Positions 47,175-55,677 of a DNA stretch of 64,000 nt are shown here, piece by piece. The stretch is from contig NZ_JAFKOK010000011.1 in the NCBI RefSeq assembly GCF_017303295.1, positions 124,001 through 188,000 on the forward strand, in the 5' to 3' direction. The translations under genes were made by a program, and so were the position numbers. The notes beneath the pieces were generated by a model. The model worked only from the letters and a program-made list of their open reading frames with translations, ran no database searches and was not told the origin of the DNA. The DNA comes from Rhodobacter sp. NTK016B. Lineage in GTDB: Bacteria > Pseudomonadota > Alphaproteobacteria > Rhodobacterales > Rhodobacteraceae. Each line of letters opens with the position of its first letter. The stretch's first letter is position 1.

Positions 47175-49449
47175 TTTCACGACGAGAGGGCAACAACTTG
47201 CACTCGACCAACTCCAAGATATCGCGGCAGCCAGCGATGATACGATTGATATCGTTGACGTAAAGCCACCTGCTGGACAAGGCCTTTCTCTTGTTATTCG
47301 CGTGTCTCTTGATACGAGCGGATACGCTTATGAAGATGGCGGCTTCGACTATAGAAGGCGCGAGCCGCTGAACATTTTCGTGTCGCCGCATTTTCCAGTG
47401 GAACCGCCAAGGGTCTACTTCGCACACAAGCGCTTTCTCGGGCGCGCCCATGTGCAGTGGGGTGACTACCTCTGTTTGTACCAGGCAACGGATGTCGAAT
47501 GGGCATCGCAGGATGGAATGTTTGGCCTGATCAAACGTCTGGACGATTGGCTGCGTGATGCTGCCCGCAATCAGCTTGACCCGGAGGATGCACCTCTTCA
47601 CCCGCCAGTTGAATACACTTCCTCTGACATCAAACTTGCGGTCGAGATCGATGCGCCAGAGATTGAAGATGGGAAATCCTTCTGGCTTGGAACAGGAAAA
47701 CTAACCAGACGGAATGACCATTGCTTTGATATTTCAGAGTGGTCCGAGACGCCGAGCTCGCTGCCGAAGGATGAAAAGTTTGCCGCAGTCGTGCTGCTCA
47801 ATCAGGCCATGCCGATGGAGTACCCTGACACGATCAGCAAACTCATCACGACGCTGGAAGCTCGCGGAGTTCCCTTCGATCTGCTGTTCTCAATCCTGAA
47901 AATATTTGCCCTGTGCCAACCTGATAACGAACCGCTCTACTTCATTCTTGGCGCGCCCATGAGGCGAAGAGCGGCGGATGAGCCATTACGACAGCACCTC
48001 AGCGCCTGGAAGATGGATGCGGAGTATGTCAAAGCTCTCCAGGGCATAATTCTGGAAGAGAATACCGAGGCAACGCTGGAAGCCTGGAAGGTCGTTCTTG
48101 AGTGGGCAACCGAAGCCAAGACCGAATGGTGCCGCGTCTACGATAACCGTCCCGAGGTTACCTTTCGTCGGGACCAAGGCACCAAAGCCAGCTGGTTTCT
48201 TGGCAAGAAGATTGCGCTGTTGGGTTGTGGCGCGCTCGGCTCTCATATCGGTGAATACCTCGCTCGCGCTGGAGCCGAAAAAATTCGCCTGGTCGATTAT
48301 TCAGCCGTCAACGCTGGCATCCTTGTTCGGCAGCAATTCCGAAACTATCAAGTCGGTTACTCAAAACAAAGCGCCTTGTCTGTACAGCTGCGTGCGATCA
48401 ACCCAAAGGCAGACATCGATCATGAATTCGCCAACCTAACAAAAGGTTGGCCAGAGGCACTTAATATCAGTGATTTCGATCTTGTCATCGATGCGACGGC
48501 GTCAAGACGGGTTGCCACCGCCTTGCAGCTTGATCTGACAAAGCACAATGATGTGCCGCCGATGCTACGATGCGCGATCAGCGCAAATGCATCAAAAGGT
48601 ATCGCCACTTTGAACATGCCTGGTTCAGCTTTTGGCCCTGCCGACCTATTGCGTCGCACCAAAGTCGCCGCAATGTCTGATAGTGGTTTGACAGATTTCG
48701 CCGAAGCGTTTTGGCCATTCGATCAGCACGAGCGAGGGTTTCAACCCGAACCAGGTTGCTCCGAGCCTACCTTCGTGGGATCAGCTGCAGATATCGCCTT
48801 TTTCGCATCCTCATTCTTCAACTTTGCAGCTTCGGCCTTGAGGGAGGGCGGTGACTCAAAGGCAACAGCATGTTTCGTTCGTGTGTCACATGATGACGGC
48901 TCAATGTCCTCGCATCTTGTCCCGCTTTGCCAACCCAGTATCCACGTCGAGGCTCATCATGGATACCGCGTCCATCTCTCTCATCGCGCGCAATCAGCGA
49001 TAGACAGTGAGATCAAGTCAAACGCCCGTACGGGCAGCGCTAAGGACGAAACTGGGGGTATCCTCCTTGGCGAAATTGATGATGCGCTGGGAATAATTTC
49101 GATTGATGTGGCCACAGGACCGCCGCCAGACAGCAAAAAGTCTCCCGAGCTTTTTGAGTGCGGCATTGAAGGGACGCACGCGCTTTGTGAATTCCACGCA
49201 AAAGAAAGCGGCAACTCAACGAAGTTCGTTGGAGTCTGGCATACGCATCCTGTTTCCATACCAAAGCCAAGCATGGTCGATCTTGGCGCCATGGCGAAGA
49301 TACTCCATCTACAGGAAAAGACGCCGCGTCATGTTGTGATGCTGATCGTTGGTCATGCAGCCACGCGTCCGACCTGGCGCTTTCATCTGTTCAGGCGCAA
49401 TGAATTTCAAGTCGTTACCCTTGCCGCTGGGGAGAGTGTCGATGAGTAG
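47167..49449 (+). CDS. Fused E2-like / E1-like / JAB (JAMM) protein
   Basis: A 760-residue fusion of three ubiquitin-pathway-like modules. Residues 1-150: E2-like fold with candidate active Cys103 in GDYLCLYQ. Residues about 340-600: E1/ThiF-like adenylating domain with GCGALGS (353-359), Asp in RLVDYSAV and a candidate catalytic Cys531 (GCSEPTF). Residues about 605-760: JAB/JAMM deconjugase with Glu628 (DETGG) and H692-x-H694 ... S702, D705, an exact JAMM motif. In type II CBASS, Cap2 holds E2 and E1, and Cap3 is a separate JAB protein; here all three are one chain. No ubiquitin-like protein or CD-NTase gene is nearby. It overlaps both neighbours by 8 nt. Confidence 0.88.
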   Translation: MADFTTRGQQLALDQLQDIAAASDDTIDIVDVKPPAGQGLSLVIRVSLDTSGYAYEDGGFDYRRREPLNIFVSPHFPVEPPRVYFAHKRFLGRAHVQWGDYLCLYQATDVEWASQDGMFGLIKRLDDWLRDAARNQLDPEDAPLHPPVEYTSSDIKLAVEIDAPEIEDGKSFWLGTGKLTRRNDHCFDISEWSETPSSLPKDEKFAAVVLLNQAMPMEYPDTISKLITTLEARGVPFDLLFSILKIFALCQPDNEPLYFILGAPMRRRAADEPLRQHLSAWKMDAEYVKALQGIILEENTEATLEAWKVVLEWATEAKTEWCRVYDNRPEVTFRRDQGTKASWFLGKKIALLGCGALGSHIGEYLARAGAEKIRLVDYSAVNAGILVRQQFRNYQVGYSKQSALSVQLRAINPKADIDHEFANLTKGWPEALNISDFDLVIDATASRRVATALQLDLTKHNDVPPMLRCAISANASKGIATLNMPGSAFGPADLLRRTKVAAMSDSGLTDFAEAFWPFDQHERGFQPEPGCSEPTFVGSAADIAFFASSFFNFAASALREGGDSKATACFVRVSHDDGSMSSHLVPLCQPSIHVEAHHGYRVHLSHRAQSAIDSEIKSNARTGSAKDETGGILLGEIDDALGIISIDVATGPPPDSKKSPELFECGIEGTHALCEFHAKESGNSTKFVGVWHTHPVSIPKPSMVDLGAMAKILHLQEKTPRHVVMLIVGHAATRPTWRFHLFRRNEFQVVTLAAGESVDE

Positions 49450-50617
49450 CAAGTCTTTCAAATTCGGACTTGCGCTATCAGGCGGTGGCTCGCGAGCGGC
49501 AGCGTTTCATCTTGGATGTATGAGGGCTTTGAATGATCGCGGCATTCTCGATCAGGTCCTAACGCTTTCCACTGTATCCGGCGGAAGTGTGATTGGCGCG
49601 CTTTGGGCATACTCGGACGATAGTTTCGAAGAATTTGATCAACGCATGCAAAATATTCTGCGCAAAGGGCTGAAAAAGGGGATCATCCGATACACCCTCT
49701 TTTCTGGCGAAGCGCCGAAGATCGTTGGGACGATCTTCACATCAGGCGTTCTCGCGGCGCTATGCTCGTCGGCAAGGCTTCTGATTTCTGCGCTTGGGCT
49801 TGTCGGCATCAAACATGCGAGCCTGGATTCATTGAAGCTACGTCTTCAAGCACCGCTTCCCAGATTTGCGAGCAGAACAACAGCCTTTGCACGATTTCTT
49901 GACGATGAGTATTTCAAGGGAACACTCCTCAAGGGGGTCAAACGCCAGAACCTGAAAATCATTATCAACGCGTCAGAGCTCAGAACCCAATCGGCATTTC
50001 GCTATGGCTCAATGGAATCTGGATGTTGGAGATTTGGAACGCTAACCGAAGACACGTTAGTCGCAAAAGCTGTTGCGGCCAGTGCCTCGTTTCCAGCCAT
50101 CCTTCCAGCTTTGGATGAACAGCAGCGCTACATAAAGCGCGGTGAAACGGCCACGCATCGAACAATCGTCAGTGACGGCGGCGTCTATGATAACCTTGGG
50201 ACGAGTTGCCTCATCCCTAAGCGCGATAGCAGTTTTAGCACGAATGTGACTGAGACTGATTTCATTATTGCCTGCGTCGCAGGCCAGGGCATTCCCGATG
50301 GTTCCTCGCTACCATATTTTTGGCCGTCCCGAATGATCGAGACGATTAACACAATTCATCGTCGGACTCATTCAATAACATTCGATCTCTTGCACCGTCT
50401 CAAGGAAAGCGGTGAGATTAAGGGTTTTCTTTTGCCGTATCTTGGGCAGAACGATGCTGCCCTGCCGTGTCCGCCCCCTGACCTCGTAGCGCGTGACAAG
50501 ACGTTTGATTACCCAACGAACTTCGATCCGATGTGTCAGGAAGACTTGGAGTTGATCGCAAAGCGTGGTGAACAGCTCACCAAAAACCTAATCGAGACAT
50601 ATCATCCTGATCTTTGA
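49442..50617 (+). CDS. Patatin-like phospholipase
   Basis: A 391-residue patatin-fold lipase with the oxyanion loop SGGGSRAAAFHLG (residues 14-26), the nucleophile elbow VSGGS (about 45-49, Ser47) and the catalytic Asp in SDGGVYDNLG (about 243-252). The Ser/Asp dyad is intact, so it should cut membrane phospholipids. Patatin effectors (CapV type) kill the cell in CBASS when activated by a cyclic nucleotide. Here it is the likely effector of the operon, but what activates it is unknown since no cyclase is present. The start overlaps the E2/E1/JAB gene by 8 nt. Confidence 0.9.
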   Translation: MSSKSFKFGLALSGGGSRAAAFHLGCMRALNDRGILDQVLTLSTVSGGSVIGALWAYSDDSFEEFDQRMQNILRKGLKKGIIRYTLFSGEAPKIVGTIFTSGVLAALCSSARLLISALGLVGIKHASLDSLKLRLQAPLPRFASRTTAFARFLDDEYFKGTLLKGVKRQNLKIIINASELRTQSAFRYGSMESGCWRFGTLTEDTLVAKAVAASASFPAILPALDEQQRYIKRGETATHRTIVSDGGVYDNLGTSCLIPKRDSSFSTNVTETDFIIACVAGQGIPDGSSLPYFWPSRMIETINTIHRRTHSITFDLLHRLKESGEIKGFLLPYLGQNDAALPCPPPDLVARDKTFDYPTNFDPMCQEDLELIAKRGEQLTKNLIETYHPDL

Positions 50618-50647
50618 AAGATTGATCGGCGCATAGCCAGCGCCGTC

Positions 50648-51877
50648 CTAGTCTCGGTGAAGTTCAAAATGGGCCCAGTAGTGATTCACTTTATCGACTT
50701 GGACAGGTCGAAATGGCCAGAGATCACGCAAGACATCTGCATGCGGATGTCCAAAACTGCGATGCCCAGGATCCGAGCTAAAGATACTGAGCCCGGGTTC
50801 GATCATGGATGCAAGGCCGGTAAACCAATTGTTTTTTGAGCCATGATGGGGCACTTGAAACACTGTCGGCTGGAAAGATCGTTTGTGTCCCAAATATCCG
50901 ACCAAAGACTGCCATTGATGGTCCGTACTTAGATTACCATCACCCGTATAGATAACTGAGCCGTCAAATTTTTCCTCGAACCACGGCCAGTTGGTCCGCC
51001 AATGGCCGATGGGACCTCCATATAAGAATAGGCTAAGATCGTTGAGCTGAGACTTCGGGAATGTCCGCACGTAATGATCCTTCAGTTCCCGTAGCGCATC
51101 CTTGCGATCATTGTCGGAGCTGTTTAGGAGGGCATCGCGCAAATCATTCACTCGCTCCACAAACCTCGCTACGTTCTGTGGCCTGGTCGTTGGATCGTTG
51201 TAGGGCACGAATTCCCAGAGGCTAGGGATGAACGCCGTGCCACGCGGATGCATCATCAGCATTTGGTAATGATGCCTTGCGCCTGACAGATATGACATCC
51301 ATTCGGCCATCCAGTCTTGGTCGCCTTTCTCCTGGCGGATCTCTGCTTCGGCTTCAATCTTCAACGGCAGATCGCCATCAGGGTCAAAGTCAGGCTCGCC
51401 GCCCCCGTCCGGATCAGCTGGTCCGTCACCATCAGAAAACGGCACAAAGACGATTTGATTGAACCCGTCACCGGCTTGATCGACTAAGTATTGCGCTGGG
51501 TCGGTATAGAACGCAAATTCGGGATCGTCAGGTTCGAGCCCCTGCGCGTATCCGATGGCGAGCCGGTGCCACAGCGGGGCCCAAGGCAGCATGAGGGTGC
51601 GCGTACCCACATCGTTGAGCAACTTCACCATCCCGCTGATATGGTCAGCGTCAAAATGAGAAATCACAACAAGATCTAGCCTGCGTCCATCTGCGCGGCT
51701 CTGGAACTTACCAAGAGCGTTCCTCACCAGCCGTTGTGACGAGGATGTGCCGCAATCATAAACCCATTGAAAATCCGGTCTCGAATGATGGTTAAAAGAT
51801 GAACCAAGGGTAAGCCGCCCTGCGGAAAATAAGCCTTGGCCTACTGGGTGGAAACGATACTGGACATGTATTTTCAT
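50648..51877 (-). CDS. Second MBL-fold hydrolase (ComEC/Rec2-like)
   Basis: A 409-residue MBL-fold protein with SHFDADHISG (about residues 73-82), Asp in VIYTGDGNLS (about 318-327) and VPHHGSKNNW (about 349-358), so the metal site looks complete. An acidic, Gly/Asp-rich insertion lies at about 145-165. I use the ATG at 51877. It faces the patatin gene (30 nt between stops) and reads in the same direction as the two large helicases upstream of it, with a 296-nt gap. It is only loosely similar to the MBL protein at 46041. Confidence 0.8.
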   Translation of the reverse strand: MKIHVQYRFHPVGQGLFSAGRLTLGSSFNHHSRPDFQWVYDCGTSSSQRLVRNALGKFQSRADGRRLDLVVISHFDADHISGMVKLLNDVGTRTLMLPWAPLWHRLAIGYAQGLEPDDPEFAFYTDPAQYLVDQAGDGFNQIVFVPFSDGDGPADPDGGGEPDFDPDGDLPLKIEAEAEIRQEKGDQDWMAEWMSYLSGARHHYQMLMMHPRGTAFIPSLWEFVPYNDPTTRPQNVARFVERVNDLRDALLNSSDNDRKDALRELKDHYVRTFPKSQLNDLSLFLYGGPIGHWRTNWPWFEEKFDGSVIYTGDGNLSTDHQWQSLVGYLGHKRSFQPTVFQVPHHGSKNNWFTGLASMIEPGLSIFSSDPGHRSFGHPHADVLRDLWPFRPVQVDKVNHYWAHFELHRD

Positions 51878-52173
51878 CAATAACCTTCAAAAACTTGCAA
51901 CTATTTTCTGTGACTCCAGACTAGCAACTTTTCCAGCCAACCCAATAGACCAATCGTGACCGATTGCATGACTCTGCGAGTTGCTGTGAAGCTCACCAAT
52001 GACCGGAAGTGGCGCGCTCCGGCGGAACGTGGTTGGATGGATGTTGAGCCTTGCACCGATGACCGCTTTGGTTCGCTGCGTTTGCGAGATTGATGGCATG
52101 GTTGAAGGACAGGTTTGGGCCGCTTGCGACAAGGAGATGGCCACAGCACCCAAACCAGACGCCCACGTCGTCA
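51878..52173. other. Gap between the helicase gene and the second MBL gene
   Basis: An open frame fills most of this gap on the minus strand (51887-52174, 95 residues), but it has no ribosome site or family look and I do not accept it as a gene. GAAGG at 51883-51887 is the ribosome site of the MBL gene. Confidence 0.4.
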
Positions 52174-55100
52174 CTACCTAGCTTCAAAGATCACCGCTAC
52201 GCGGCTCAAGATGTCCACGGGCTCCCCTTCAGACAGAACCCTGCACGCAGCAATCAGATCATCCATCCGAACGCGGATGGCGTCGCGCACGTCATCGGGT
52301 TGAGCGCAAAAGGCGCTGAAGATCGCATCAATGCCAAGGTAATCGGGGATTTCGCCGCCCGTTGCGCTGCGCTGGCTTACGGCTTCCTTTGCCTCGATCC
52401 AGAAGACATCCAGTTCGTGCGCCCAGGCTTCGGCTAGTTTTTCGAGCGCCGGCAGGGTTAGATCACCAAATTGCCCTCGGCCGCCGTCTGTCACTGTACG
52501 GCCGGTCAAGAAGCCTGCCAGGGAAGCCAGCAGGGAAACTGTGCGTGCCGGGCGGATATCCCAGTGTGTCAGTTGGCCGAGCGTGCCGCGCAAACGGTCC
52601 AGGGTTACGGTCACCTGAGCAAATTCAGGGCGAACGTCATGACGGCCGAGGCGGCGCGTTTCCGCATAGGCATCCGAGAGCAGTCGAGCTGCTTCTGTCT
52701 GATCTCCGATGATCTCCGCTCGCCCACCATCGTCGCGCACAGCCAGAAGGCGCGGAGGCAAGACTGTTGGGTCTTGAGGGCTGCCAGTACGCCCTCCAAG
52801 AAGCAGGATCGTGACGGGTTGCCGTGATGTAAGCAGGCACAGTTCTGCACCCCACAGGCCGCGCGGATTGGAGCTTTGCACACGTGCGAACACCTCGTGC
52901 GGCACTGACCGGCGTAGCCCCTCGATTTGATCGAAATAGTTTCCCGGCCGCAAAATCCTTGGCTTCTTGATCTGATCCAGAACCAGGTCCGTCAAATCTC
53001 CGGCCGCAAACTCGACCAGTTCCGAGGGCAGGTCATCCGCACCGACCCCAGACAGTAGGGCGATGCTGGCAACACGGGCGCGTGCCTTGTGATCGGACGA
53101 CAGAACCAGGCCCGGCAGATCGAAGGTGTGGTAGTGGATACGGGGGTTTGGGCTGTCGATCCTGTCGATCCGACCCAAGCCTTGGATCAGGCTTTTCACG
53201 TCTGACGTCACCCCAATAATCCCAAGTGCTGGCGCAAGTTGGAGGTTGATCCCCTCCGCCATCTGAAAGGTCAGGAACATGGCCCGCGGCTTCATCCTAT
53301 CGACGCGCTTCCCGTCGATCCCGAAGTATTCCTGCGCTTCGGCCCCGGATCGAATGTGATGCATCTTTTTGCCCGGTTTGATCCGGGCACCTGGAGCGAC
53401 CACATAGACCTCGGGACCTCGGCCTCGATGCCCCGCCAAAAGGCGCGCATATACCTCGAGAACGCCGACGCGTTCGGCGAGGAAGATCGCGTGACCGTGC
53501 TTACGCAGAATACCGCGCATCACCTCGGCACGTGCCTCGTCGATGCTATCGAGGCTCGCATGGTTCAAAAGGCGCGTGATCCTGTCGCAAATCGGTGTCT
53601 GGGATTCTTCGACCTTGGACGACATTTCCTCCGGCAGAACACCTTCAGGCAACGCCAGTTGGCGCATGTTTTGTCTTTCGGCGCGTCGCAGGTTCTCGCC
53701 GATTGAGGCGCGCCCTCGTTGGTCAGCTTCGCTGTCGCGTTCTCGCGCCCATTCTTCGCGCGCGAAGATGATTGATGCGCGGAGCAATGCTAAGAAATTA
53801 CGTATGTGAATTCGTGACTTATCGTGAAACTTGATCTCTGTCTGGCCTGCGCGTTGCGGATCTGCGGAGACAAGGGTGATCCCAGTCGTGATGCATTCGG
53901 CCAGGGTCTTGATCCGCGCAATGATCTGGCGCTGCTGGTCGGTGAGCGCCGTATCTTCGCGATGACTGCGGGTGAGCGGGTAGACAAATGCACCGCTTTT
54001 TCTGTTGTCGCTTTCCCCTATGCAGGCGCGCTGGCGGCGCACCACATAGGGCGCGAGGGCATCCGCCAGGCCTTCCTGCAACGCACTGATTTGCAGGCCA
54101 TCTGCTTCAAGTTGGCGTTCGATGGCCGCGACTTCTTCCCTCAGGGTCTCTGCGCTGTGGAATAGGTCTTCCTGCACATTCTGCGCTTCGATGCGACGAT
54201 TGATCTGATCCAGCTGCCGAACAAGTTCCCCCCGTGCGCGCACCTTGGCCATATGCTGGTTGATCTGATCTGTGATCACCGGCGGCACATAGATCGATGC
54301 GCGCTTTTCATGGAAAGCCAGCAGACCATCGAGCCCTTGGTTGCCCATCAGAGTTGCCGAAAGGCAAGCCGTCCAAATGGCCGGGCTTCGTTCGAACACC
54401 AGCGAGCGTGCAGAAGGCGCAAGATAACGAGAGCTTAGCCTGTGGCTTTCATCCACGATCATCGACGCGGAGGAACGGACGGCGCGGTTGATCTCATCCA
54501 ACTCGGCGGCCTCGTCCTTTTTCTGGCGAGACAAGTGGCTGTGTTTGATCGGCTTGAAATTCGCGGGCGCGTTCGTCGTCCAGTTTTTCAGAACGCTGGC
54601 GGGGATCAAGGCGAGCGAACCGAGGCGCTGTTGATCTGCCCGCTCACCCCAGGAAAAGACGGTCTGCGCGTGGCTGACCGGCAGCACGGTTGCCAGGTGC
54701 TTTCCGATGTCCGTTTTTCCTGCCCCAGTCGGGGCTTCGACGAAAGCAAAGCCATGTTCGTAGACGGTGCCCGCGGCTTCATAGACCAAGTCTGCTTGAA
54801 ATGGTTGGGGCGGGCGACCTGCACTCGTGTTTCCAGCCACGCGCCAAGGGGTGAAGGTGGTGGCTTCGTGAACGGTCCGCGCGACCGCCTCCTCGGGTGT
54901 AACCAGCCGGATGAGCGAGCGCAGGATCTCCAACGCTGCTTCCGTCCAGTCGCGGCCCATCTCCCAGTATTGCTCTGCGGCAGCGCGCCTTGCATTGGCG
55001 ACGTCCGGCCAAGCGTGGGCATCGTCCATGAATTCGAGGTTGCGGCGCAGGCCGTTGATCGAGAAATTCGCACTGCCCGATAGAGCAGAGCTTTCGCCGA

Positions 55101-55629
55101 TAATCAGCTTTGCATGCAGCATGGGCGGTCTGCGACCCAGCTGTGCCTCAGTAAGCGCTGGATCGAAAGCGCGAAACTGGATGATACCTCGCTCGATCGC
55201 ATCCATCGCGAGAACAGCGCGAAGGTCAGCCAAGTCGACAATTGACAGGCCCCGAGCACCGAGAAAATACTGGCGGGCTTCCTGCGCGACTGACCGCCCG
55301 CCACCCCCAAAATGTCGGCGGCCGTCCGTGTTCGATCCGAAAACGATACGGATGCTGCCCTCTGGCCGTTCAGCAAGATCATGGACGGCATCAAGCACGA
55401 TTGTCAGGGAAGACAGGAAATCTTGGTACCCGGTAACAATCAGGCAGCGCGGTTCCTGCAGCACGGATTTGACCAGGGTATGGACCGGGCGGGTCGCGTT
55501 GTCGCCCCATGCGTCGCGGCCCTCCGAAGGTGGGCCCTCTGACGCGTTCTCTTGCCGGTCACCATCGCCGGTCCGAGAGAAGAAGCGCGAGATCAGCCCC
55601 TGCCGCTCCATCTTTTCCCTTATGGCCAT
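52174..55629 (-). CDS. PLD-type nuclease fused to SF2 helicase
   Basis: A 1151-residue protein. Residues about 50-225 form a phospholipase-D-type nuclease domain with one HxK motif (LHAKLIIG, H172/K174, followed by SGSANFS at 185-191). The helicase core follows: APTGAGKT (299-306), DESH (393-396), LSATLMG (about 420) and, near residue 800, the motif VI-like QGLGRIDRIDSPN. An insertion of about 300 residues separates the two helicase lobes. The C-terminal 250 residues are helical and unassigned. A single HxK means it should dimerise to cut. Part of a minus-strand run with the similar helicase upstream (48 nt away) and the MBL gene downstream. Confidence 0.85.
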   Translation of the reverse strand: MAIREKMERQGLISRFFSRTGDGDRQENASEGPPSEGRDAWGDNATRPVHTLVKSVLQEPRCLIVTGYQDFLSSLTIVLDAVHDLAERPEGSIRIVFGSNTDGRRHFGGGGRSVAQEARQYFLGARGLSIVDLADLRAVLAMDAIERGIIQFRAFDPALTEAQLGRRPPMLHAKLIIGESSALSGSANFSINGLRRNLEFMDDAHAWPDVANARRAAAEQYWEMGRDWTEAALEILRSLIRLVTPEEAVARTVHEATTFTPWRVAGNTSAGRPPQPFQADLVYEAAGTVYEHGFAFVEAPTGAGKTDIGKHLATVLPVSHAQTVFSWGERADQQRLGSLALIPASVLKNWTTNAPANFKPIKHSHLSRQKKDEAAELDEINRAVRSSASMIVDESHRLSSRYLAPSARSLVFERSPAIWTACLSATLMGNQGLDGLLAFHEKRASIYVPPVITDQINQHMAKVRARGELVRQLDQINRRIEAQNVQEDLFHSAETLREEVAAIERQLEADGLQISALQEGLADALAPYVVRRQRACIGESDNRKSGAFVYPLTRSHREDTALTDQQRQIIARIKTLAECITTGITLVSADPQRAGQTEIKFHDKSRIHIRNFLALLRASIIFAREEWARERDSEADQRGRASIGENLRRAERQNMRQLALPEGVLPEEMSSKVEESQTPICDRITRLLNHASLDSIDEARAEVMRGILRKHGHAIFLAERVGVLEVYARLLAGHRGRGPEVYVVAPGARIKPGKKMHHIRSGAEAQEYFGIDGKRVDRMKPRAMFLTFQMAEGINLQLAPALGIIGVTSDVKSLIQGLGRIDRIDSPNPRIHYHTFDLPGLVLSSDHKARARVASIALLSGVGADDLPSELVEFAAGDLTDLVLDQIKKPRILRPGNYFDQIEGLRRSVPHEVFARVQSSNPRGLWGAELCLLTSRQPVTILLLGGRTGSPQDPTVLPPRLLAVRDDGGRAEIIGDQTEAARLLSDAYAETRRLGRHDVRPEFAQVTVTLDRLRGTLGQLTHWDIRPARTVSLLASLAGFLTGRTVTDGGRGQFGDLTLPALEKLAEAWAHELDVFWIEAKEAVSQRSATGGEIPDYLGIDAIFSAFCAQPDDVRDAIRVRMDDLIAACRVLSEGEPVDILSRVAVIFEAR

Positions 55630-55677
55630 TTATCGATCGCCGTGCCGGCGACGGCTTGCGCTGCTAAACTCTGGCGA

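Noticed and set aside
46041-50617. Complete type II CBASS
   Set aside because: No CD-NTase motif (GS with paired Asp) is encoded in or near the operon, so the name would be wrong; only the accessory logic is similar.
51887-52174. 95-residue gene between the helicase and the second MBL
   Set aside because: No ribosome site, no recognisable pattern, and it overlaps the helicase end; base composition does not look coding.
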